34,985 nt of DNA from Pseudomonadota bacterium (GCA_022572885.1 JACZVC010000028.1:1-34985), one strand, 5' to 3'. Counted from the stretch's first letter, positions 12,185 through 22,583 are shown. Program-made: numbers and translations. The notes: generated by a model not told the origin, from the letters alone.

Positions 12185-13105
12185 ATGGACCAGCAAACAA
12201 AAACGGTGGCGGATTTTATCAGGCTCGGCACCGTGCAGCTGGAGGAGGCCGGTGTGCACTTCGGTCACGGCACGGACAACGCGCTGGATGAAGCGGCGTG
12301 CCTGGTATTCGACGGGCTTGGCCTGGCCCATGAAGATGCCGGCAAACTGGCGGACATGGAACTGGACCAGGCGCAGCGGGAAAAAGTATGCGCGCTTTTT
12401 GAACGCAGGGTCAGCGAAAGAAAACCCGCCGCGTATCTGACCGGCAAGGCGTGGTTTTGCGGCTTGCCTTTCAAAGTCGATGAACGGGTGCTGGTTCCCC
12501 GCTCGCCGATTGCCGAACTGATCGAAAGCGGGTTTCAGCCATGGATCGCGCCAGGGCAGGCCGGCAGCCTGCTCGATCTGGGTACCGGCAGCGGTTGTAT
12601 CGCGATTGCCTCGGCCATGGCATTGCCGGACGCGCAGATCAGCGCCAGCGATTTGTCAGCGGATGCGCTGGTACTGGCGCGGGAAAACGCAGCGTTCCAT
12701 GGTTTGTCGGAGCGCATCGAATTTATCCACAGCGATGTGTTTGCAGGCCTGCGGGGACGAACCTGGGATATCATCGTCAGTAACCCGCCATATGTTGCGG
12801 AACATGAAGTGCGCGCACTGCCGGCGGAATATCGGCACGAGCCGGGGATGGGTCTGGCGGCGGGACCCAGCGGTCTGGATATCGTCGATCGTATCCTCGC
12901 GCAGGCGGTAGCGATGTTGAACCCCGCCGGCGCGCTTTTTGTCGAAGTCGGCGAGAGCCGCCAACGGCTCGAACGGCAATATCCGGACTGGCCGTTTACC
13001 TGGCTGGAATTTTCGCGCGGTGGAGAAGGCGTATTCCTGCTCTATCGAGAGCAAATTGTGAACCAATCGGAGCAGCGGACCCATGTCGGGAAACAGCATC
13101 GGTAA
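12185..13105 (+). CDS. prmB: Ribosomal protein L3 N5-glutamine methyltransferase PrmB
   Basis: The 306-residue protein (E. coli PrmB 310) has a helical N-terminal substrate domain and a class I methyltransferase domain. The SAM loop is [13 protein letters not shown] and the glutamine-binding motif is NPPY. PrmB rather than the release-factor enzyme PrmC is supported by [10 protein letters not shown] and by the downstream aroC, a common neighbour. It methylates Gln150 of L3 in E. coli, which helps 50S assembly. The ATG at 12185 is chosen because the open sequence upstream overlaps the divergent SCO promoter; its ribosome site is weak. The end overlaps aroC by 23 bases. Confidence 0.92.
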   Translation: MDQQTKTVADFIRLGTVQLEEAGVHFGHGTDNALDEAACLVFDGLGLAHEDAGKLADMELDQAQREKVCALFERRVSERKPAAYLTGKAWFCGLPFKVDERVLVPRSPIAELIESGFQPWIAPGQAGSLLDLGTGSGCIAIASAMALPDAQISASDLSADALVLARENAAFHGLSERIEFIHSDVFAGLRGRTWDIIVSNPPYVAEHEVRALPAEYRHEPGMGLAAGPSGLDIVDRILAQAVAMLNPAGALFVEVGESRQRLERQYPDWPFTWLEFSRGGEGVFLLYREQIVNQSEQRTHVGKQHR

Positions 13106-14189
13106 ATTGTTCGTGCTGAGCAGTTTTGGCGAAAGCCATGGCCCGGCGATCGGCGGTATCGTCGATGGTTGCCCGCCCGGGCTGGAATTGAGCGAGGATG
13201 ATTTGCAGCGCGACCTGGAGCGCCGCCGCCCGGGCCGTACGCGACACACCAGTCAGCGGCGGGAACCGGATCGGGTGCGGATACTTTCCGGTGTATTCGA
13301 GGGTAAAACAACGGGTGCGCCGATCGGCCTGCTGATAGAAAATGTCGATCAGCGCTCGCGCGACTACCAGCAGCTCAAGCATGTTTTTCGCCCCGGCCAT
13401 GCCGACTACACCTATCAACAAAAATACGGGATACGCGACTATCGTGGCGGCGGCCGCTCGTCGGCGCGGGAAACCGCGATTCGGGTCGCTGCCGGCGCCA
13501 TCGCAAAAAAATACCTGGCCGGCAGGCTGGGCGTCGAGATCCGCGCTTACCTGGCCCAGCTTGGGCCGTTGCCGTTGCAGGCGGTCGATCTGGCGACCAC
13601 CGATGACAATGCATTTTTCTGCGCGGACCCGGGGCGCGTGGCGGAGCTCGAAACCTTTATGGATGCATTGAGAAAATCCGGCGATTCGGCTGGCGCGAGG
13701 GTCAATGTCGTGGCCCGTGGCGTGCCGCCCGGCCTGGGCGAACCGGTTTTCAGCCGGCTCGATGCCGATATCGCCGCCGCGATGATGGGCATCAACGCAG
13801 CCAAGGGCGTGGAAATCGGCGCCGGTTTTGGGTCGGTCGAACAAACAGGCAGCGTACACCGCGACCCGATGCGCCCCGACGGCTTCGTCAGCAACCACGC
13901 GGGCGGTATCCTGGGGGGTATTTCCAGCGGCCAGGAGATCCTGGTCAGCGTGGCTTTCAAACCGACCTCCAGCCTGCGGCTGCCGGTCGACACCATCGAC
14001 GATCAGGGTAAGCCGGTGATAGCGGTCAGCAAAGGCCGCCACGATCCCTGCGTTGGCTTGCGTGCCGTACCGATCGTCGAAGCGATGCTGGCGCTGGTGC
14101 TGATGGATCATTATCTGCGACACCGTGCGCAGAATCAGGACGTCGTTTGTGAGACGCTGCCGATACCGGGTTCCCTGGCACAGACATAA
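13083..14189 (+). CDS. aroC: Chorismate synthase
   Basis: The product has 368 residues, close to the 361 of E. coli. It opens with the family start [20 protein letters not shown] and continues with [25 protein letters not shown], a basic loop binding substrate, and [18 protein letters not shown]. Near the end FKPTSSL and [17 protein letters not shown] are also standard. The enzyme removes phosphate from EPSP to give chorismate and needs reduced FMN. It overlaps prmB by 23 bases and is followed by asd after 17 bases, so all three are likely co-transcribed. Confidence 0.97.
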   Translation: MSGNSIGKLFVLSSFGESHGPAIGGIVDGCPPGLELSEDDLQRDLERRRPGRTRHTSQRREPDRVRILSGVFEGKTTGAPIGLLIENVDQRSRDYQQLKHVFRPGHADYTYQQKYGIRDYRGGGRSSARETAIRVAAGAIAKKYLAGRLGVEIRAYLAQLGPLPLQAVDLATTDDNAFFCADPGRVAELETFMDALRKSGDSAGARVNVVARGVPPGLGEPVFSRLDADIAAAMMGINAAKGVEIGAGFGSVEQTGSVHRDPMRPDGFVSNHAGGILGGISSGQEILVSVAFKPTSSLRLPVDTIDDQGKPVIAVSKGRHDPCVGLRAVPIVEAMLALVLMDHYLRHRAQNQDVVCETLPIPGSLAQT

Positions 14190-14206
14190 CGGGCCTCAGG
14201 TCGCAA

Positions 14207-15223
14207 ATGGCGAAAAAACTGAATATTGCAGTGGTTGGCGCAACCGGCCTGGTCGGGGAGACGATGCTGGATATCCTGGCCGCGCGGGAATTTCCCGCGG
14301 ACAAGGTTCACGCCGTCGGCAGCAAACGGTCCTTCGGCAAGACGGTCGAGTTCGGCCGTCGTGAGCTGCCGGTCGAGATGTTGTCCGATTTCGATTTTTC
14401 GAAGATGGATCTCGCACTTTTTTCGGCCGGCGCAGCGGTTTCCGCCGAATATGCCGAAAAAGCGGCTGCCGCCGGTTGCGTGGTCATCGATAACACCTCG
14501 TTTTTTCGTAACGACGCCGACGTTCCGCTGATCGTACCGGAGGTCAATGAGGACAAAATACAGAATTATCGCCAGCGAAACCTGATCGCCAACCCGAATT
14601 GCTCGACTATCCAGCTGGTCGTAGTCCTCAAGCCGTTGCATGACGCGGCGGGTATACGCAGCGTACGCGTCAGCACCTACCAGTCGGTGTCGGGCGCGGG
14701 CAGGGAAAAGCTCGAAGAGTTGGCGAGGCAATCGTTGGATCTGCTCGCCGGCAAAGGACGCAAGGATGGCAACGCGGACATCGCGTTCAATGTCTGGCCG
14801 CAGATCGATGAGTTTGAGGATAACGATTATACCCGTGAGGAAATGAAAATCGTCTGGGAGACCCGTCGCTTGCTCGGTTTGCCTGAACTCCCGATCAGCG
14901 CGACCGCGGTCCGCGTGCCGGTTTTTTTCGGCCACTCGGAAGCGGTCGCTATCAGCACCGAGCAACCGCTGAGCGCCAGCCAGGCCAGGGACCTGCTTGG
15001 CCAGGCGCCCGGCGTAAAACTGATGGATGTACCGCGGGACAAGGTGTTTCCGACACCGGCGCTGGATACGCCAAACACGGACGCCGTCTTTGTCGGCCGG
15101 GTGCGGGAGGACCTGGCGGGTGATCATGGGCTGAATTTGTGGATAGTCGCGGACAACGTCCGAAAAGGGGCTGCTTTGAACAGCATACAAATCGCTGAAA
15201 TATTGGTAAAAGCCTATTTGTAA
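14207..15223 (+). CDS. asd: Aspartate-semialdehyde dehydrogenase
   Basis: The 338-residue enzyme begins with the NADP-binding motif VVGATGLVGETM. The catalytic cysteine is C132 in NPNCSTIQL, and the substrate-binding region includes STYQSVSGAG and the active-site His within VFFGHSE. It reduces aspartyl phosphate to the semialdehyde that feeds lysine, diaminopimelate, methionine and threonine synthesis. Length and motifs fit the shorter class seen in Pseudomonas rather than the 367-residue E. coli form. The pairing with fimV immediately downstream is typical of the Pseudomonas-like order. Confidence 0.96.
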   Translation: MAKKLNIAVVGATGLVGETMLDILAAREFPADKVHAVGSKRSFGKTVEFGRRELPVEMLSDFDFSKMDLALFSAGAAVSAEYAEKAAAAGCVVIDNTSFFRNDADVPLIVPEVNEDKIQNYRQRNLIANPNCSTIQLVVVLKPLHDAAGIRSVRVSTYQSVSGAGREKLEELARQSLDLLAGKGRKDGNADIAFNVWPQIDEFEDNDYTREEMKIVWETRRLLGLPELPISATAVRVPVFFGHSEAVAISTEQPLSASQARDLLGQAPGVKLMDVPRDKVFPTPALDTPNTDAVFVGRVREDLAGDHGLNLWIVADNVRKGAALNSIQIAEILVKAYL

Positions 15224-15323
15224 GCTATAGTTAGGCGCTGAAACTAAAGAGGCTTGTTAGGTTGGCGGGGGTTGTCAGTCCGGCAAGCGAATGGTTGGTT
15301 GGCAGATATTCTAGGGAGTAGGA

Positions 15324-18287
15324 ATGGTGCGCAAAATTGCGTTTTCGATCTGGCTGACATTGCTGATCGTACCGTTTTCGGCGCAGGGACTGGGCCTCGG
15401 CGAAATCACGCTGAATTCCGCTTTGAATCAACCGCTGGATGCGGATATCGAGCTGTTGTCGGTTGAGCGGGAAGATCTGGCGACGCTGACGGCAACGATG
15501 GCCTCCGACGATCTGTTTGCCCGTTACGGGCTGGATCGGGCCTCATTTCTCAATTCGATCAGCCTGGATATCAGGAGCCCGTCGGCCGACCGCCATGTCA
15601 TCCACGTATCGTCGAGCCGCTCGATATCCGAGCCGTTCGTGACCATGCTGATCGAGTTGAACTGGGGGCGGGGCCGCATGCTCAGAGAGTACACGGTGCT
15701 GCTCGATCCACCGGTATTCGCTGCCCAGCCAGCGCAGCCTGCGCCGACACCGGTAGCGCCGACACCGCGCGCGACCACCGGCACAACCGGTACCGTGGTG
15801 CGTATACCGCAGCCGGTTGCCGAACCCGAATCGATGCCGGTGTCCAGACCACCAGCCATGCCGAGCGCATTGCCGGCCGCCGGGCGGCCAGACGAATACA
15901 TGGTGCAGCGAAACGACACGCTGTGGGAACTGTCGCGCGACCTGCGTCCGGCCGGCACGGAAATCAACCAGATGATGATTGCCATGTTCCGGGCCAATCC
16001 CGAGGCGTTCTACGGCAACATCAATCGGCTGAAAGCCGGCGTGATTTTGCGAATTCCCGACAGTGTGGATATGGCCGGGATCAATCGCGCGGCCGCCAAT
16101 GCTGAAGTCCGCCGGCAAATGGCGGAATGGCGTGGCGGCAGTTTTGTCAGCGGCGCTGAAGACCGCGGGCGCCTGAAACTGGTCCCGGCGGACAGCGGCA
16201 GCCTAGGCGGCGCCGGCGCGGCGGGCGCCGATGAGGCGCTGGCCCAGGAATTGGCCGACCAGACCACGGAAAACCTGCTCCTGCGCAACCAAATCGAGGA
16301 ATTATCGGGGCGCCTCGAAGAGCAGGAACGCTTGCTGCAAGTGAGAGATTCTGAGCTGGCGATGTTGCAAAGCCAGGCCGCGGCGCGCCTGGCCGCTGAT
16401 GACACCGAGATTCCGGTTGACGATGAGCCCGCGACCGCGGAGCCGGTAGCCGCGGATGATGCAGCCGCAGTTGCCGACACGACGGCCGACCTGCCAGCGG
16501 ACACGACTGTGGCGGATAGTGCCACGACGGTTACCCGGCCGGTGCCGACCGTGATCAGCCGGCCGCGCAGCAGCCCGTCGTTGCTGGACCGGGTGACGGA
16601 TCTGGCTGGCAACCAATGGCTGTGGATCGGTCTGGGCGTGGTCGTGCTGGCGATGGGCGGGCTGATTTTCGCCAGGCGGCGTCGCGAAGAAGCGGTGCTG
16701 ATGGAAGCGATAGTTGCCGACGAGCAGTATGCAAGCGACGAGCGCGGCACCGGCACGGCCAGGATACAGACGATTAAACCGGAGACGGACGACAGCTTTG
16801 TCGTTGAGGAATCCGTCGCTCCCGAGGTCGATCCGTTTGCCGACACCATTGCGGAAGAGGACGAAGAAGAGGCCGTCGAAGTAGACCTCGAAACGACGAT
16901 GCCCGGCGTGGAAGTCGATCTTACCGACGTCGATCAGACGATCAGCGGCGACACGCAGATAAACCTCGAAGGCGCGGACCCGATGGCGGAAGCGGATTTC
17001 CATATGGCATATGGCCTTTACGACCAGGCTGCCGACCTGGTGCAGAAAGCGCTCGATAAAGATCCCGAACGCAACGATTTCCGCAACAAACTGGCCGAAA
17101 TTTTCTTTGTCTGGGGCAACAAGGATTCGTTCCTTGATACGGCCCAGTATCTCCATGACCATCAGGAGCAAATGGCCGAGGGCGAATGGGACAAGATCGT
17201 CATCATGGGTCGGCAGATTGACCCGGACAGCCATTTATTCACCGAAGAGTCTGGCGCGGGCATGGTCGGGGCGGTCGATATGCCACTCGAGGAAACCAAG
17301 GTTAGCGAGGTCGATGTCGACCTGCTGATGGGCGCCGACGATGACGAGGATCAGGCCGCGGAAGCGACCGAATTCGACGATGTTTTTGCAGACGTCGCAG
17401 ACGATGACGCGGGTGACCTGCTCGGCACGGACGCAGGCGGGGAGGACGAGCTCGATGTCAGCGGCCTCGCCGCGGCAGAGTTGGGCAAGGATGAGGGGAT
17501 CACCGCCGCCGAGGACGAAATTGACGATCTGGAAGCGACCAGCCAGACCGCGGAATTGAATATCGATGACCTGGGTTTGGGCGATGAACTGGATGCCACC
17601 GGAACGATGCAGATAGTCGATCTGGAAGACCAGGAAGAACCAGCAAAAGAGAGCGGTCAGGAAACCGAGCAGATCAGGATACAGGCGCTGAAGGAATCGG
17701 CAGAAGAGGGTCTGGATTTCGAGCTTGGCGATGAGGGTGAGGCTGCCGCCATTGACCCGGGTCAGACTGCGCAAATGCCGAAGCTGTCGATGGATGAAGA
17801 TGAAGATGACGATGAAGAAAAGATGTTCAGCGATGTTTTCGGTGAGGACGATGAGTCGCGTATCTCGGATAACCTGGACCTGGATATAGGCGTCGATTTC
17901 GATTCCACGGACAAAGACGATACGCTCGCCCAGACCACGGAAATGACGCGCGAGATGGAAGCCGTCGATGAAGGCGATGACCTGGAACATACCGGCACCA
18001 TGCGCTTGCCCGATCCTGCTCCGACCGATGCGACGGGCATGCACGATGTCACCGGCATCCACGAAGCCATCATCGTGGACGAGGATTACACCGGCACGAT
18101 AAAACTACCGGATGCCGACTCCGAAGCTGAAACCATGAGCGAAGTCGGGACCAAACTCGACCTTGCGAGAGCCTACGTGGACATGGGTGATCCGGATGGC
18201 GCCCGCAGCATCCTTGATGAGGTGCTCGAAGAGGGCAATGAGCAGCAAAAAGTGGAAGCTCAAGCGCTGCTCGATAGCCTGGCCTGA
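15324..18287 (+). CDS. fimV: FimV/HubP-type polar landmark protein
   Basis: The 987-residue protein has the FimV layout. A signal peptide (about 1-23) is followed by the FimV N-terminal domain LGLGEITLNSALNQPLDADIELL. A Pro/Thr-rich linker leads to a LysM domain (EYMVQRNDTLWELSRDL, about 191-250), a coiled coil at about 305-350, and one membrane span (WLWIGLGVVVLAMGGLIF, about 432-450). A long, very acidic cytoplasmic region ends in the FimV C-terminal TPR domain (DMGDPDGARSILDEVLEEG). Such proteins bind peptidoglycan and organise the cell pole for type IV pili, twitching and chemoreceptors. GGGAG stands close before the ATG at 15324. A FimX-like gene at 5888 belongs to the same process. The acidic part shows compositional bias, not exact repeats. 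Confidence 0.93.
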   Translation: MVRKIAFSIWLTLLIVPFSAQGLGLGEITLNSALNQPLDADIELLSVEREDLATLTATMASDDLFARYGLDRASFLNSISLDIRSPSADRHVIHVSSSRSISEPFVTMLIELNWGRGRMLREYTVLLDPPVFAAQPAQPAPTPVAPTPRATTGTTGTVVRIPQPVAEPESMPVSRPPAMPSALPAAGRPDEYMVQRNDTLWELSRDLRPAGTEINQMMIAMFRANPEAFYGNINRLKAGVILRIPDSVDMAGINRAAANAEVRRQMAEWRGGSFVSGAEDRGRLKLVPADSGSLGGAGAAGADEALAQELADQTTENLLLRNQIEELSGRLEEQERLLQVRDSELAMLQSQAAARLAADDTEIPVDDEPATAEPVAADDAAAVADTTADLPADTTVADSATTVTRPVPTVISRPRSSPSLLDRVTDLAGNQWLWIGLGVVVLAMGGLIFARRRREEAVLMEAIVADEQYASDERGTGTARIQTIKPETDDSFVVEESVAPEVDPFADTIAEEDEEEAVEVDLETTMPGVEVDLTDVDQTISGDTQINLEGADPMAEADFHMAYGLYDQAADLVQKALDKDPERNDFRNKLAEIFFVWGNKDSFLDTAQYLHDHQEQMAEGEWDKIVIMGRQIDPDSHLFTEESGAGMVGAVDMPLEETKVSEVDVDLLMGADDDEDQAAEATEFDDVFADVADDDAGDLLGTDAGGEDELDVSGLAAAELGKDEGITAAEDEIDDLEATSQTAELNIDDLGLGDELDATGTMQIVDLEDQEEPAKESGQETEQIRIQALKESAEEGLDFELGDEGEAAAIDPGQTAQMPKLSMDEDEDDDEEKMFSDVFGEDDESRISDNLDLDIGVDFDSTDKDDTLAQTTEMTREMEAVDEGDDLEHTGTMRLPDPAPTDATGMHDVTGIHEAIIVDEDYTGTIKLPDADSEAETMSEVGTKLDLARAYVDMGDPDGARSILDEVLEEGNEQQKVEAQALLDSLA

Positions 18288-18350
18288 TTTTTTTCCTGGC
18301 ATTCCCATTCCTTTGTTTTTGCGACCGGTGGCCCGGTGGGAGCGCACCTG

Positions 18351-19184
18351 ATGGCGCGTTTGGCATTTGGCGTCGAGTACGACGGTAGTAATTTGCGTGG
18401 CTGGCAGGTGCAGCCGGAAGGCCGCAGCGTGCAGGGCTGTCTGCAGGAAGCGCTGTCCAAAGTGGCGGACGAAACGCTGACAGTCGTTGGTGCCGGCAGA
18501 ACCGATGCCGGCGTACACGCAACGGCGCAAGTCGCCCATATCGATACCAGCGTCCAACGCAACGAGCGCAGCTGGCTGTTGGGCGCCAACAGCAATCTGC
18601 CGGATGACATCAGCGTGAACTGGGTCCAGCCGGTCGATGACCGCTTTCATGCGCGGTTCAGCGCTCTTTCGAGAACCTACCAGTATCTGATCCTCAATCG
18701 CGCCGGGCGCAGTGGCCTGTGGTGGCGGTATAGCAGTTGGGTGCGGGAAGAACTCGAGATCGAGCGCATGCGGCAAGGTGCACAATTTCTGCTGGGGGAA
18801 CACGACTTCAGTTCATTTCGTGCCGCGGCCTGCCAGGCAAAAACACCGGTCCGCACAGTCCACTGCATCGAAATTGAGCGGCGCGGCGACTTGATCAGCC
18901 TGCGGATACGCGCGAACGCCTTTTTGCAACACATGGTCAGAAATATCGCCGGCACCTTGATTCGCATCGGCCGCGGCGAGGCCGAGCCGTCCTGGGCGGG
19001 CGAAGTGCTGGTGGCCAGGGATCGATGCGCGGCGGGCAGCAAGGCGCCAGCTTCAGGCCTGTACCTGGTGGGCGTGGCGTACGATGATCGCCATGGTTTG
19101 CCCGCCGGTATCCTGTCCGCCAAACTGTTTCAAGGTAGGATGGAACCGCCCCGAACCCAGAGGATGCCTGATGAGCTGGTTTGA
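18351..19184 (+). CDS. truA: tRNA pseudouridine(38-40) synthase TruA
   Basis: The ATG at 18351, with a GGGAG-type site before it, gives 277 residues (E. coli 270). The catalytic aspartate is D52 in [11 protein letters not shown], and the closing motif [13 protein letters not shown] is present. TruA modifies uridines 38-40 in the anticodon arm of many tRNAs. The gene overlaps accD by 14 bases. In the Pseudomonas-like order trpF normally lies between them, so its absence is a rearrangement. The C-terminal tail after [10 protein letters not shown] is not conserved family sequence and may be a by-product of that event. Confidence 0.95.
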   Translation: MARLAFGVEYDGSNLRGWQVQPEGRSVQGCLQEALSKVADETLTVVGAGRTDAGVHATAQVAHIDTSVQRNERSWLLGANSNLPDDISVNWVQPVDDRFHARFSALSRTYQYLILNRAGRSGLWWRYSSWVREELEIERMRQGAQFLLGEHDFSSFRAAACQAKTPVRTVHCIEIERRGDLISLRIRANAFLQHMVRNIAGTLIRIGRGEAEPSWAGEVLVARDRCAAGSKAPASGLYLVGVAYDDRHGLPAGILSAKLFQGRMEPPRTQRMPDELV

Positions 19185-20040
19185 AAAACTCATGCCCTCG
19201 AGAATAAAGACCGATCAGCGCACGCGCTCGGTTCCCGAAGGCCTGTGGATGAACTGCAAGTCCTGTAACGCGGTTTTGTACAAGTCGGACGTGGAACGCA
19301 ACCTCAGCGTCTGCCCCAAGTGCGGATACCACATGCGGGTCAGCGCACGTGTGCGCATAGAGGGGTTCCTCGATGAGGGCAGTTATCAGGAAGTCGCCAA
19401 CAACCTGGAATCGATAGACACGCTGCGTTTCAAGGACTTGAAGCGTTACCGGGACCGGTTGCAGGCGGCACAAAAAAAGACCGGCGAGAACAGTGCGCTG
19501 CTGGTGTTCAAGGGAACATTGAAGGGGATACCGGTGGTTGCCTGCGCGTTCGAGTTCGGCTTTCTTGGCGGCTCGATGGGCTCGGTCGTCGGCGAAAAAT
19601 TTGTTCGTGCGGTCGGTATGGCCATGCAAGACAACCGGCCGCTGATCTGTTTCTCTGCCAGCGGCGGTGCACGCATGCAGGAGGCCTTGCTGTCGTTGAT
19701 GCAGATGGCCAAGACCAGCGCCGCCCTTGCCCGGATGGGTCAGCGCGGAATTCCCTATGTTTCCGTATTGACCGATCCCACGACCGGCGGCGTTTCCGCC
19801 AGCCTCGCTTTGCTCGGCGATGTCAATATCGGCGAGCCGGGCGCGTTGATCGGTTTTGCCGGTCCCCGGGTGATCGAGCAAACCGTCCGCGAGACCCTGC
19901 CCGAAGGATTCCAGCGCAGTGAGTTTTTGCTCGATCATGGCGCGCTGGACCAGATCGTCGACCGGCGCGAGATGCGCGCCCGGATCGCCGATATTATCTC
20001 GATGCTTGCCGGTCAGCCGCGGCCGGAGGCTGACGCCTGA
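19171..20040 (+). CDS. accD: Acetyl-CoA carboxylase carboxyltransferase subunit beta
   Basis: The 289-residue protein opens with a four-cysteine zinc ribbon (C29, C32, C48, C51), then the crotonase-like transferase fold with [12 protein letters not shown], the conserved SGGARMQE and the [10 protein letters not shown] loop. It forms the carboxyltransferase with AccA and moves CO2 from biotin to acetyl-CoA, the first step of fatty acid synthesis. AGGA lies eight bases before the ATG at 19171, which is inside the end of truA. folC follows after 27 bases, the conserved accD-folC pair. Confidence 0.97.
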   Translation: MSWFEKLMPSRIKTDQRTRSVPEGLWMNCKSCNAVLYKSDVERNLSVCPKCGYHMRVSARVRIEGFLDEGSYQEVANNLESIDTLRFKDLKRYRDRLQAAQKKTGENSALLVFKGTLKGIPVVACAFEFGFLGGSMGSVVGEKFVRAVGMAMQDNRPLICFSASGGARMQEALLSLMQMAKTSAALARMGQRGIPYVSVLTDPTTGGVSASLALLGDVNIGEPGALIGFAGPRVIEQTVRETLPEGFQRSEFLLDHGALDQIVDRREMRARIADIISMLAGQPRPEADA

Positions 20041-20067
20041 CCGGCGGTCATCCATCGCGGCATCGGC

Positions 20068-21396
20068 ATGCCATCGCCACATCCTGGATTGCACAGCTCG
20101 CTGGCTGAGTGGCTGCGCTGGCAGGAAACACTGCATCCGAACCGTATAGACCTCGGCCTGGAGCGCTGCCGCGAGGTGCTGGGCAGGCTGGCTGACGGCG
20201 CGCCGGCGTGGCCGCTGATCACGGTCGCGGGCACCAATGGTAAGGGTTCCTGCGTCGCGTTTATGGAACAGGCCTTGCTTGCGCTGGGGCGCCGGCCCGG
20301 GGCGTTCAGTTCGCCTCACCTGAACCGTTATAACGAGCGGATTCGCATCGCGGGCGCGGAAGCGACCGACCGGCAACTGGTCGAGGTTTTTTTTGCGATC
20401 GACCAGGCGCGCGCCGGGACCAGCCTGACTTACTTTGAGTTCAGTGCGCTGGCGGCGATCGAACTGTTCAGGCGTGAAAATGTCGATGTTGCCCTGCTCG
20501 AGGTCGGTCTGGGCGGTCGCCTGGACGCGAGCAATGTCATAGACGCCGATATCGCGGTGGTGACCTCGCTGGCGTTGGACCACCGGGAATGGCTCGGTGA
20601 AACCCTGGCCGAAATAGCCGGCGAAAAAGCCGGGATATTTCGCGCCGGCAAGCCCGCGATCTGTGGTGAGCCCGACCCACCCGACAGCCTGATTCGGACC
20701 GCCGCGGGCCTGCCGGCCCGATTGTTGCTCAGGGAGCGGGATTTTTCTTTTCGATGGCAGGGAGAAAGCACCGGGAAGTGGCTTTGCGAAGGGCCGGGGT
20801 GGCGCTTTGACGATCTGCCGCTGCCGCCCGTATGCAGTAATCCCATACTCTCGAACATCGCTTGTGCGATTGCAGCATTGCAGTTGCTGCGGCCCGCGCC
20901 GGTTGCCGATAAACGGCAGTGGCCAGCGGCGCTGGCGACGGCGATGCGGCTTGGGACGCCACCCGGCCGCTTCCAGGTTTTTCCCGGGGATGTGGAGTGG
21001 ATCGTCGATGTTGCCCACAATGCAGCTGCGTTCGAGCACCTGGCCGACAACCTGGCCCGGCAACCGGGTTACCGCGATGGCCGCAACGTCCTGGTGCTGG
21101 GCATGCTGGCGGACAAGGATGTGGCGGCGCTCGCACCGTTGGCGGCGCTGGTCGATTGCTGGTACGCGGTCAGCACCGAAGGCGCGCGCGGGGTGGCGGC
21201 GGACACCCTGGCCGATCGCCTGAGCGGCCTGCTCGGCAAAGCGGTGGCTTGCCTGCCGCAGGTCGAGGAAGCCTGTGCCGCGGCGGCAGGCCAGGCCAGA
21301 CCGGGCGACCGGATCGTCGTTACCGGTTCATTTACGGTGGCCGGTCCCGCGCTTGCCTGGTTGCGTGGCGAGACCTCGACGCAGGCGTTAAACTAA
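20068..21396 (+). CDS. folC: Bifunctional dihydrofolate/folylpolyglutamate synthase
   Basis: The 442-residue Mur-ligase-type protein has the P-loop GTNGKGS at 55-61, SSPHLNRYNERIRI, LEVGLGGRLDASNV and, in the C-terminal domain, VDVAHNAAAFE. It adds glutamate to dihydropteroate and extends folate polyglutamate tails. The ATG at 20068 is kept because it begins just before the conserved LAEWLRWQE helix; its ribosome site is poor. The stop at 21394-21396 is followed after two bases by the SPOR gene, so translation is probably coupled. Confidence 0.95.
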   Translation: MPSPHPGLHSSLAEWLRWQETLHPNRIDLGLERCREVLGRLADGAPAWPLITVAGTNGKGSCVAFMEQALLALGRRPGAFSSPHLNRYNERIRIAGAEATDRQLVEVFFAIDQARAGTSLTYFEFSALAAIELFRRENVDVALLEVGLGGRLDASNVIDADIAVVTSLALDHREWLGETLAEIAGEKAGIFRAGKPAICGEPDPPDSLIRTAAGLPARLLLRERDFSFRWQGESTGKWLCEGPGWRFDDLPLPPVCSNPILSNIACAIAALQLLRPAPVADKRQWPAALATAMRLGTPPGRFQVFPGDVEWIVDVAHNAAAFEHLADNLARQPGYRDGRNVLVLGMLADKDVAALAPLAALVDCWYAVSTEGARGVAADTLADRLSGLLGKAVACLPQVEEACAAAAGQARPGDRIVVTGSFTVAGPALAWLRGETSTQALN

Positions 21397-21398
21397 GG

Positions 21399-21980
21399 AT
21401 GATGAGCCAGCAACTCAAAGAACGTCTGACCGGCGCGGCCGTACTGGTAATCCTCGGCGCATTGCTGATTCCCGAATTCCTGTCCGGCCCGCCGCCGGAT
21501 AATCCGAGCGGCAGCGACGACCTTTTATTGCCCGCTGCCGATGCGCAACCGGTACGCACCCACACGATCCGCCTGAATGACCCGCAGGCCGCGGACCAGC
21601 CGCCGGTCGCACAACGGGTGCGCAGCGAGCCGCAGACTGCGCGGCACGATGCCGGTTTGGCGACTGCGAACAGCCCGGGTGGACCACAGGCGGTGAAGCC
21701 TGGTGCCGGAAATGCCGCGGCAGCCGGCCAAAAAACACCGGCCCGGCTGGACGGCTGGGCCGTACAGGCGGGCAGTTTCTCCAGTCTGGAGAACGCGCGC
21801 CGGCTCGCCGCGACCTTGCAATCGATGGGCTATGACAGTTTCATCAGCGAGACGGTCATCGACGGCCGCAATTTGCACCGGGTGCGGATCGGTCCGCTGG
21901 CCGATCGCAAAGCGGCAGACCGCATCGCGAAGGAGCTTCAGCAGCAAGGGCAACAGGCGAAATCCGTACCCCATCCATGA
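21399..21980 (+). CDS. SPOR domain protein, DedD-like
   Basis: Two adjacent ATGs (21399 and 21402) follow the folC stop; the first gives 193 residues. A single membrane segment (GAAVLVILGALLIPEFL, about 12-28) comes first, then a low-complexity Pro/Ala/Gln linker. The C-terminal SPOR domain begins at GWAVQAGSFSSLENA (about 115) and includes LHRVRIGPLADRKAAD. SPOR domains bind denuded glycan at the division septum. In this conserved place between folC and cvpA the E. coli gene is dedD. The linker differs from E. coli, so the symbol is not given as certain. Confidence 0.88.
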   Translation: MMSQQLKERLTGAAVLVILGALLIPEFLSGPPPDNPSGSDDLLLPAADAQPVRTHTIRLNDPQAADQPPVAQRVRSEPQTARHDAGLATANSPGGPQAVKPGAGNAAAAGQKTPARLDGWAVQAGSFSSLENARRLAATLQSMGYDSFISETVIDGRNLHRVRIGPLADRKAADRIAKELQQQGQQAKSVPHP

Positions 21981-21985
21981 CCGCT

Positions 21986-22016
21986 TTGCTGCAGGTAACG
22001 CCGAGTCTGCTAAAAT
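21986..22016 (+). promoter_or_regulatory. Possible promoter before cvpA
   Basis: TTGCTG (21986-21991) and TAAAAT (22011-22016) precede cvpA by about 30 bases. The -10 is good, but the spacer is 19 bases, longer than ideal. It would give cvpA-purF transcription independent of the folC run. No PurR-like palindrome was recognised. Confidence 0.3.
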
Positions 22017-22047
22017 ACCCGCCACTCACTCCCGCGGGCCGTAAATA

Positions 22048-22539
22048 ATGGGTTTCGATTTATTGCTGATCGTCATACTCCTGATATCGATGGTGATGGG
22101 CGTCATGCGCGGATTTTTTCGCGAGCTGTTATCCATGGTCGGCTGGATTGTCGCCATCTGGGTTGCCTGGGAATACAGCTATCTGCTTGCGCCTTACCTG
22201 GGCGGCGAGCTTTCGGTGACGGTAAAAATCTGGGTCAGTCGGGTGATTCTGTTCATCGGCGTCCTGATCCTGGCATTGCTGATCGGCAACCTGGTCGGCA
22301 TGATCGTGGAAAGAAGCGCGTTGTCCGTTCCCGATCGCAGTCTCGGTATGTTGTTCGGTTTTGTCCGCGGTATTATCCTGATCGGACTGGTGGTGATGAT
22401 CGCGCAAGTCCTGCAGATGCCGGATCAGCCTTGGTGGGACAATTCAAAACTGGTTCCGTACGGAACCGCGGTGGCAGACTGGATGCAACAGTTTCTGGAT
22501 GCCGGGGTAAGCTATATCGAAGATTCGGTGGATTTCTGA
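22048..22539 (+). CDS. cvpA: CvpA family membrane protein
   Basis: The 163-residue protein has four hydrophobic segments (about 3-20, 27-47, 60-85 and 103-125) and the family sequence MVMGVMRGFFRELLSMVGW near the N-terminus. CvpA is required for colicin V production in E. coli and for envelope fitness in several bacteria; its molecular role is unsettled. Its place just before purF is conserved in Gammaproteobacteria. Between the two genes a G-rich segment followed by TTTTTTT (22556-22566) resembles a weak terminator, but no strong stem can be drawn. Confidence 0.95.
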   Translation: MGFDLLLIVILLISMVMGVMRGFFRELLSMVGWIVAIWVAWEYSYLLAPYLGGELSVTVKIWVSRVILFIGVLILALLIGNLVGMIVERSALSVPDRSLGMLFGFVRGIILIGLVVMIAQVLQMPDQPWWDNSKLVPYGTAVADWMQQFLDAGVSYIEDSVDF

Positions 22540-22583
22540 TCGCCTCTTGAGATCCGGGGTTTTTTTGTCGGTGAGATTCTAAA

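Noticed and set aside
15324-18287. Tandem-repeat protein or repeat array in the acidic part of FimV
   Set aside because: The region is rich in Asp/Glu with short similar phrases, but no regular unit length; it is compositional bias typical of FimV.
20919-21398. N-terminal extension of the SPOR protein by 160 residues
   Set aside because: The upstream part is a shadow of folC in another frame; the family N-terminus with its membrane segment begins at 21399.
22540-22583. Intrinsic terminator or purine riboswitch before purF
   Set aside because: There is a T-run, but only a weak stem can be drawn, and the gap is too short for a riboswitch aptamer.
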